Below, one piece after another: positions 28,427 through 33,286 of a DNA stretch of 33,286 nucleotides (its first letter is position 1; each line of letters begins with the position of its first letter). The stretch is from Opitutaceae bacterium (GTDB lineage Bacteria; Verrucomicrobiota; Verrucomicrobiia; Opitutales; Opitutaceae): NCBI GenBank assembly GCA_016711225.1, contig JADJTK010000037.1, positions 1 to 33,286 of the forward strand, given 5' to 3'. Under the pieces are notes generated by a model. The model ran no database searches and had not been told where the DNA came from. It saw only the letters and a program-made list of their open reading frames with translations. The translations under genes were made by a program, and so were the position numbers.

Positions 28427-29153
28427 CAGCTGCGCCTGCGCCAACCGCTGGCGCGCCCACAGCGAGGCCGTGGCGCTCTTCTGCTGCGGCCTCATGCTGT
28501 GCGCCCTGCTCGTGCCACCCTGGCCGGGTGCCGCGCTCGTGCTGCTCACCGCCGCACTCGCGGCGACCGCGGGCGCACAGGTGCCGGCCCGGGCCTACGG
28601 CCGCGCGCTGCTGCTGCCGCTCGGTTTTCTGGCGACAAGCGCCATCGGCCTTTGTTTCTCGCTGAACTGGACCGACGGCTGGCACTTCACCTACAGCGCC
28701 GCCGGCGCCGCCACCGCGTGGCGCGTCGCGCTGCGGGCACTGGGCGCACTCTCGGTCACGCTGCTCTTCGCCTTCACCGTGCCGCTGCCACAATGGCTCA
28801 CGCTGCTGCGCCGCCTGCACACGCCGGAGGCGCTGCTCGATCTCATCCTGCTCACCTACCGCACGATCTTCCTGATCGACGACGGACTCACCGCGATCCT
28901 GCGCGCGCAGCGCAACCGTCTCGGATACGTGAATTCGCGCCGCGCCCTCCATTCCACCGGCCTCGCCGCGGGCGCGCTCTTCATCCGCTCGCTCAACCAG
29001 GCGCAGCGGCTCGAACGCGGACTGGCCGCGCGCAACTACGCCGGCCGCCTCACGGTGCTCCTGCCGCCCTCCGCCACCCGCGCGCGCCATCGCGCGCTCG
29101 CCCTCGCCGTGCCGGCCCTCGTCGCCGTGGCCTCGTTTTCTCCACTGCCATGA
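28410..29153 (+). CDS. cbiQ: CbiQ/EcfT transmembrane coupling protein
   Basis: 247 residues from ATG 28410, overlapping cbiN by 17 bases, unbroken. N-terminal SCACANRWRAHSEAVALFCC leads into membrane segments. FAFTVPLPQWLTLLRRLHTP is the first coupling region, DLILLTYRTIFLIDDGLTAI follows, and SLNQAQRLERGLAARNYAGR is the Ala-Arg-Gly coupling helix that contacts the ATPases. EcfT links the S-component to ATP hydrolysis. Its stop TGA overlaps the cbiO start as ATGA, showing tight translational coupling. Confidence 0.9.
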   Translation: MLRSVDSCACANRWRAHSEAVALFCCGLMLCALLVPPWPGAALVLLTAALAATAGAQVPARAYGRALLLPLGFLATSAIGLCFSLNWTDGWHFTYSAAGAATAWRVALRALGALSVTLLFAFTVPLPQWLTLLRRLHTPEALLDLILLTYRTIFLIDDGLTAILRAQRNRLGYVNSRRALHSTGLAAGALFIRSLNQAQRLERGLAARNYAGRLTVLLPPSATRARHRALALAVPALVAVASFSPLP

Positions 29154-29932
29154 CACCCCTGCTCGAACTGCGGCATCTCCGCTATGCGTATCCGGCCTCT
29201 GGCGCCGCCGCCCGCCCACCTGCGCTCGACGACGTCTCGCTCGCGATCCCGCCGGGCGCCCGGCTCGCCCTACTCGGCGCCAACGGCGCGGGCAAGTCCA
29301 CCGTGCTCTGGCATCTCAACGGCACGCTGCATCCGACTTCAGGCGACATCCTCCTCGGCGGCAAACCCGTCCGCCACTCCCGCGCCGAACTCACCGAACT
29401 GCGCCGCCACGTGGCCCTCGTGACGCAGGAGCCCGACGACCAGCTCTTCGCCGGCACCGTTCGGCAGGATGTGTCCTTCGGTCCGCTCAACCTCGGCCTG
29501 TCCGAATTCGAGGCCGCCGAGCGCGTCGACGCGGTGCTCGCGGCGCTGGACCTCACCGCGTTCGCCGACCTGCCACCGCACCAGCTCAGCCACGGCCAGC
29601 GCAAACGCGTCGCCCTCGCCGGCGCGCTCGCGATGCGCCCCGAGCTACTCGCGCTCGACGAGCCCACCGCCGGCCTGGACCCGCGCGGCATCGAGGCGCT
29701 GCACCGCCAGCTCGATACGCTCCACGCGCAGGGCCTCGCCATCGTGCTCACCACACACGACATCGACTTCGCCCACCGCTGGGCATCCGAGGTCGTCGTG
29801 ATGGACGCCGGACGCATCGCCGCCCGCGGCCCCGCCGCCGAGATCTTCGCCGAAGCGGCGTTGCTCCACCGCGCCGGCCTGCGCCAGCCCTACACGATCC
29901 ACCTCCGCGACGCGGCAGTCGCCCCCCCTTGA
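29150..29932 (+). CDS. cbiO: CbiO/EcfA ATP-binding protein
   Basis: 260 residues from ATG 29150, unbroken. Walker A GANGAGKST, Q-loop VALVTQEPDDQLFAGT (the QEPDxQLF form is typical of ECF ATPases), signature LSHGQRKRVALAGALAM, Walker B ELLALDEPTAGLDP and H-loop VLTTHDIDFAHRW. A single CbiO would act as a homodimer. The stop TGA (29930-29932) lies inside copy 4 of the 17-bp element, so the next unit begins directly behind it. Confidence 0.93.
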   Translation: MTPLLELRHLRYAYPASGAAARPPALDDVSLAIPPGARLALLGANGAGKSTVLWHLNGTLHPTSGDILLGGKPVRHSRAELTELRRHVALVTQEPDDQLFAGTVRQDVSFGPLNLGLSEFEAAERVDAVLAALDLTAFADLPPHQLSHGQRKRVALAGALAMRPELLALDEPTAGLDPRGIEALHRQLDTLHAQGLAIVLTTHDIDFAHRWASEVVVMDAGRIAARGPAAEIFAEAALLHRAGLRQPYTIHLRDAAVAPP

Positions 29933-29944
29933 CGACTTTGCTAG
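29928..29944 (+). promoter_or_regulatory. 17-bp shared element, copy 4 (FmdB-like/COG0523-2 operon)
   Basis: CTTGACGACTTTGCTAG, identical to copies 1 and 2, preceded by seven C. It overlaps the cbiO stop codon and lies 70 bases before the ATG at 30015. Confidence 0.75.
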
Positions 29945-30014
29945 TCTGATCCCGCAGCCCGGGGTCGTCGAAAGAACCAACCCGCCCAGCCCGGGGCTGC
30001 GCCCGTCTCCATCC

Positions 30015-30308
30015 ATGCCGCTCTACACCTACCAGATCGTTACGCCCGGCGAGGACGGGCCGGTCGTCGAATTTCTCCAGCCGCTCGGCGCGCCGGCGCT
30101 GGAGCGCCATCCGGAGACCGGCGAATCGCTGCGCCGGATCATTACCGCGCCAAACCTCCCGCTGCGCCACAGCGAGGCCGCCACGCGCGACAAGCTCTCC
30201 GACGCCAACCTCGCCCGCCACGGCTTCACCAAGTACCTGCGCTCCGGACACGGCCAGTTCGAGCGCACCGTGGGCGAAGCCGGCCCCGAGCATCTCTACC
30301 CGGGCTGA
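30015..30308 (+). CDS. FmdB-like small protein without its zinc-ribbon cysteines
   Basis: 97 residues from ATG 30015, unbroken. MPLYTYQIV, GPVVEFLQPLGAPALERHP and GESLRRIITAP follow the layout of FmdB-family zinc-ribbon proteins (MPxYEYxC..CG..FE..xxxxxPxxxCPxCGxxxRRxIS). The CxxC pairs are gone: the first region is IVTPGEDG and the CPxCG knuckle has become HPETG. The whole protein contains no cysteine. The rest (LPLRHSEAATRDKLSDANLA, GFTKYLRSGHGQFERTVG) is charged. Canonical FmdB proteins are small putative regulators. The cysteine-free form could replace a zinc-containing paralogue when zinc is short; this is inference. It precedes COG0523 GTPase 2 by 67 bases. Confidence 0.72.
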   Translation: MPLYTYQIVTPGEDGPVVEFLQPLGAPALERHPETGESLRRIITAPNLPLRHSEAATRDKLSDANLARHGFTKYLRSGHGQFERTVGEAGPEHLYPG

Positions 30309-30375
30309 GCGCCGCCCGCCCGTTTCCCTCGATCACCCCATCCCGCCCCGCCTCCGTTTCACCACACCTGCCACC

Positions 30376-31743
30376 ATGTCCACGCCCGCCCTCATCCCCG
30401 TCACCGTGCTCACCGGCTTCCTCGGCTCCGGCAAGACCACCCTCCTCAACCGCATCCTCCACGAACGCCACGGCCGCCGGATCGCCGTCATCGAGAACGA
30501 ATTCGGCGAGGTCGGCGTCGACGACCAGCTCGTCATCCGCGCGCAGGAGGAGATCTTTGAGATGAACAACGGCTGTATCTGCTGCACTGTACGCGGCGAT
30601 CTCGTGCGCATCCTCGCCAAGCTCGCCGCCCGCCCCCAACCGCGCCGAGGCCGTGCTCATCGAGACCACCGGCCTCGCCGATCCCGGCCCGGTCGCGCAG
30701 ACCTTCTTCACCGCGCCCGAAGTCGCCAGCCACTACTCGCTCGACGGCATCGTCACCCTCGTCGACGCGAAGCACATCGACCTGCACCTCGACGACGCCC
30801 CGAGGGCCGCCAAGCAGATCGCCTTCGCCGACCTGCTCGTGCTCAACAAGACCGACCTCGTCTCCCCGGCCGAACTCGATGCGCTTGGGGCGCGCCTGCA
30901 CCGCATCAACGCCGCGGCCAAGCTCCTCCCGCGCCCGCCAGGGTGACGGTACCGATCGACCGCGTGCTCGGCCTGGGCGGCTGCAAGCTCGCCCGCGCCA
31001 CCGAGCTCGACCCGCAGTTCCTCGAACCCGAGTATCCGTTCGAATGGGGCGGGGTGTACGAACTGCCCGCGGGCGACTATGTGTTCGAACTCGCCGGCGG
31101 GCCCGACCCCGAGATGGATGTCGCGATCCTCCCCGTGCGCAGCGCCGCGGAGACGGACACCCAAGGTGCCACCGAGACCGCCGCGCTGCTCTTCTCCGGC
31201 GAATTCATCCGCCTCCAGTCCGGCGATCCGCTCGTGGCCTTCGGCGACCGCCAGCGCCTCCTGCTTCCCGGCGAGCATCACCGTTTCCCGCTGCGCATCG
31301 CGCGCACCGGACATTTCGGATTCTTCACCCAGCACCATCCCGATGAGTTCACCGCCCAACTACGGCCCGATAAGTCCGCTCAGCCGCGCACCCCGGTCTG
31401 GGCAAAGGCCTTCAAACCCGACCACGAGCACGACGAAGAAGTCACGTCGGTGGGCATCGTACGCGACGGCGACCTAGATTCGGTAAAACTCGACGCATGG
31501 CTCAACCGCCTGCTCGCCGAGAAGGGCACCGACATCTTCCGTTCGAAGGGCGTGCTCGCCGTGCGCGGTTCGGCCGAGCGCATCGTCTTCCAAGGGGTGC
31601 ATATGCTCTTCAACGCGGTCGCCGAGCGCCCCTGGGCCCCCGGCGAGCCACGCCGCAACACCCTCGTATTCATCGGCCGCCACCTCGACCGCGCCGAGCT
31701 CGTCGCCGATTTTGAAGCCTGTCTGGCCACCGAGACCCGATAA
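30376..31743 (+). CDS. COG0523 (CobW/P47K) GTPase metallochaperone 2, with inserted domain (frame-broken)
   Basis: 455 residues from ATG 30376. P-loop GFLGSGKTTLL, metal motif EMNNGCICCTVRGDL, then a frame change in a C run near 30640, LIETTGLADPGPVAQTFF and LLVLNKTDLVSPAEL, and a second change near 30935. Between the GTPase part (VPIDRVLGLGG) and the C-terminal CobW domain (EEVTSVGIVRDGDLDSVKLD to RNTLVFIGRHLDRAELVADF) lies an extra region of about 120 residues. It is beta-rich (FEWGGVYELPAGDYVFEL, FIRLQSGDPLVAFGDRQRLL, GHFGFFTQHHPDEF) and is followed by the His/Asp-rich KPDHEHDEE. The second copy in the cluster differs from the first in this insert, suggesting different clients. The start and stop share a frame, so the two indels compensate. 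Confidence 0.88.
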   Translation: MSTPALIPVTVLTGFLGSGKTTLLNRILHERHGRRIAVIENEFGEVGVDDQLVIRAQEEIFEMNNGCICCTVRGDLVRILAKLAARPQPRRGRAHRDHRPRRSRPGRADLLHRARSRQPLLARRHRHPRRREAHRPAPRRRPEGRQADRLRRPARAQQDRPRLPGRTRCAWGAPAPHQRRGQAPPAPARVTVPIDRVLGLGGCKLARATELDPQFLEPEYPFEWGGVYELPAGDYVFELAGGPDPEMDVAILPVRSAAETDTQGATETAALLFSGEFIRLQSGDPLVAFGDRQRLLLPGEHHRFPLRIARTGHFGFFTQHHPDEFTAQLRPDKSAQPRTPVWAKAFKPDHEHDEEVTSVGIVRDGDLDSVKLDAWLNRLLAEKGTDIFRSKGVLAVRGSAERIVFQGVHMLFNAVAERPWAPGEPRRNTLVFIGRHLDRAELVADFEACLATETR

Positions 31744-31840
31744 CGGGATACCGAGGCGCCGCCGCTGAAGAGTCCGGTCCTGATCGGTACGGACCATTAT
31801 GCCTCCCCCAATAGCCTGACGCTTTCCGATGGACACGCGT

Positions 31841-31873
31841 GGACCTCAATCGCGGCGAACCGCGTTGAGGTCC
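31841..31873. repeat. Long hairpin between convergent genes
   Basis: GGACCTCAA (31841-31849) pairs with TTGAGGTCC (31865-31873) and CGCGG (31851-31855) with CCGCG (31860-31864), with one unpaired T and a CGAA loop. No T-run follows on either side. A REP-type element or a bidirectional stop between the convergent COG0523-2 and receptor genes. Confidence 0.6.
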
Positions 31874-31991
31874 GCCCAGCCACCTCTGACAACCTATTGC
31901 GCGAGCCTCATGGGCGATGGCTGGATTTCTCCCCGCCGCCCACCGGCGGCAGCTGGATACGCGACCCTTTTGGGCCGTCACGCTCCGCCGG

Positions 31992-32024
31992 GCGAGTCCT
32001 TGGCTGGCGCAGCCGAGGACTCGC
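31992..32024. repeat. Second long hairpin before the receptor's stop
   Basis: GCGAGTCCT (31992-32000) pairs with AGGACTCGC (32016-32024) and GGCTG (32002-32006) with CAGCC (32010-32014), joined by a T-G wobble and a GCG loop. It lies 18 bases after the minus-strand receptor gene and may protect or end its transcript. Confidence 0.6.
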
Positions 32025-32042
32025 TTCGCATTCGCGGCACGA

Positions 32043-33286
32043 TCAGAACGTAAACTTACCGCCGACCACGAAGGTACGGCCGATGTTCGTGCCCCAGATA
32101 TGGGTGACATCGAGGCCGCCCTCGCCGTCCACCCAGAGGAAGCTGTCCTTCGTCGCCTGTTGATAGTCGAAGACGTTGTTGATGCCCGCATACGTCGAGA
32201 ACGCTTTCGTCCACTGGTAAGACGCACGGAAGTCCACGACCCAGAAACTCGGGCTCCGGTCGGGCTTGGGCGTGCCGTCGAGGTTGTAGCGCGGGGAGTC
32301 GGCGTAATCGTAGAACTTCGCCAGGTTCTGCGGGCCGGTGAGCGTGGCGCGCAGGTTCACGTCCCAGCGGCCAGCATCGTGGTCCAGCGCGAACGTCGCG
32401 CGCCAGTCGGGCCGGGCGAACAGGCTACCCTGGAAATCCGCGGCGTTGAAGCGGTACCAGTAGCGCTCGAAACCCGCAGTGATGGAGTCGGCCGGCGTGG
32501 CTTTCCAGGTGCCGACCACGTCGACATTGTCGATGGTGTAGTCGCTGGGCGCGGGCAGCAGCAGGAAGTTGCCGGAGCCGGTCGTATCGTCGACAAACAA
32601 CGCCAGATTCCGGGTACGCGTGCGATTGAGCGAGGCGGTGACCGCCAGCGAATCGGCCTCGTAGTTGAGGGCGTAGGAGAGGTTGTCGGACTTCTCGGCC
32701 TTGGCCTGTGTCCGATCGACGGCGGAGGCGCCGAGGATCGCATGCTCCAGTTCGAAGAACGAGGTCGGCAGCCGGAAGCCCTGCCCCGCGGCGAACCGGC
32801 TGGAAAGCCGGTCGGTGTGGTGCCAGAGCAGGTTCAACCGCGGCGTGGTGATGTCGCCATAGACGTTGTTGTGATCGTGGCGCAGGCTCGCGTTGACCTC
32901 CAGCTTGCGGGCGAACGCGGTCTGGTAGAGCTGCACGAAGAGCGCGGGAGTGCGGTAGGTGTAGCTATCGGCATCCGTACGTAAGGATACCATGGTTCGG
33001 CGACGAGGATCCTCGCTGACCGAGGTGCTGTGCAGATCCTCGAAGCGGTAGTTCGCCCGGCCGTCAGCAGCGCCGAACCGAGCGTGAACTGCGCGCTGCT
33101 TTCGAGATAGTATTGGTGCTGCTTGCCGAAGTAGTCGGCATCGCCGCCGTACCAACTGTCCTGCTTGTGCTTGGCCGCGCCCCACGCGAAGCGCAGGCGC
33201 ATGTCGTCCATCTGGCGCTCCGCCGAGCCGACCAACTGGTCGCGCTTGGTGAAAATGATCTGGCCCAGCCCGAAGCGGCCATCGGC
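32043..33286 (-). CDS. TonB-dependent receptor, C-terminal part (5' end beyond window)
   Basis: About 414 residues of a beta-barrel enter at the right edge in the frame ADGRFGLGQIIFTKRDQLVG. After a frame change near 33063 they continue from ANYRFEDLHSTSVSEDP to the end. Barrel strands with receptor hallmarks include RLNLLWHHTDRLSSRFAAGQ, GFRLPTSFFELEHAILG (a conserved receptor motif), KAEKSDNLSYALNYEADSLA, and AGINNVFDYQQ before the final GRTFVVGGKFTF with the terminal Phe. The plug and signal peptide lie outside. It is convergent with COG0523-2 and next to the metal cluster, so uptake of a metal or metal chelate is likely but not shown. Confidence 0.85.
   Translation of the reverse strand, partial: RWPLRAGPDHFHQARPVGRLGGAPDGRHAPALRVGRGQAQAGQLVRRRCRLLRQAAPILSRKQRAVHARFGAADGRANYRFEDLHSTSVSEDPRRRTMVSLRTDADSYTYRTPALFVQLYQTAFARKLEVNASLRHDHNNVYGDITTPRLNLLWHHTDRLSSRFAAGQGFRLPTSFFELEHAILGASAVDRTQAKAEKSDNLSYALNYEADSLAVTASLNRTRTRNLALFVDDTTGSGNFLLLPAPSDYTIDNVDVVGTWKATPADSITAGFERYWYRFNAADFQGSLFARPDWRATFALDHDAGRWDVNLRATLTGPQNLAKFYDYADSPRYNLDGTPKPDRSPSFWVVDFRASYQWTKAFSTYAGINNVFDYQQATKDSFLWVDGEGGLDVTHIWGTNIGRTFVVGGKFTF

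Noticed and set aside
26652..29944. 17-bp element read as a plain sigma-70 or sigma-54 promoter
   Set aside because: No AT-rich -10 follows TTGACG at the right distance, and GA/GC spacing does not fit the -24/-12 pattern. Kept as a regulatory element of unknown factor.

Overview
The window is GC-rich and dense with genes. Its content suggests a member of the Verrucomicrobiota, most likely an Opitutaceae-like bacterium or a metagenome-assembled relative: a ~2000-residue alpha-2-macroglobulin-like protein, a CRTAC1/ASPIC-UnbV protein beside a multihaem cytochrome-TPR fusion, and a TonB-dependent receptor whose mature end reads EIVKLDAFPVIESPIV. This placement is an inference from gene style; the window has no rRNA or complete marker gene. 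Most long genes are broken by single-base frame changes, several in C or G runs. Because whole functional operons are affected, I read many of these as assembly or read errors and not as decay.

Layout. 1-534 (minus) is the start of a TerC-family membrane protein cut by the window edge. 535-1724 holds an IS4-type transposase remnant and palindromic repeats. 1725-7705 (minus) is the alpha-2-macroglobulin-like gene, interrupted by tandem stops and one missing base. 8051-9105 is a scrap zone: the 5' half of a tRNA-Met(CAT), a ModC-like C-terminal fragment, a terminator and the 3' end of radC. 9207-13727 (minus) is a two-gene unit: a five-haem membrane cytochrome with TPRs, then a CRTAC1-type beta-propeller protein. 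13883-14630 is a second mosaic: an unrecognised fragment, a second ModC-like fragment and an acetate kinase pseudogene. 15134-16794 (minus) is an AbiE-type (type IV) toxin-antitoxin pair. 16962-17462 (minus) is a stand-alone response regulator.

From about 17.8 kb to the right edge almost everything concerns transition-metal acquisition. A NikM/CbiM-like permease with a PDGLE tail is divergent from nikR. Next come a TonB-dependent receptor, a TroA/ZnuA-type binding protein, an ABC ATPase, an ABC-3 permease and a methyltransferase. Then follow two COG0523 (CobW/P47K) GTPases, a free-standing ThrRS-editing-domain homologue, a HisI paralogue, a full CbiMNQO ECF transporter, an FmdB-like protein without any cysteine, and a second TonB-dependent receptor.

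The strongest finding is in 26.1-31.7 kb. A 17-bp sequence, CTTGACGACTTTGCTAG, occurs three times exactly and once with two changes. Each copy lies upstream of one unit of this cluster: ThrRS-like/COG0523-1, hisI paralogue, cbiMNQO, and FmdB-like/COG0523-2. Three of the encoded proteins are relatives of zinc-binding proteins that have lost or altered zinc ligands. I interpret the block as a coordinated zinc (or related metal) starvation regulon: import through the outer membrane, an ABC importer and an ECF importer, metal allocation by COG0523 GTPases, and metal-sparing replacement proteins. Metal identity and the regulator are inferred.
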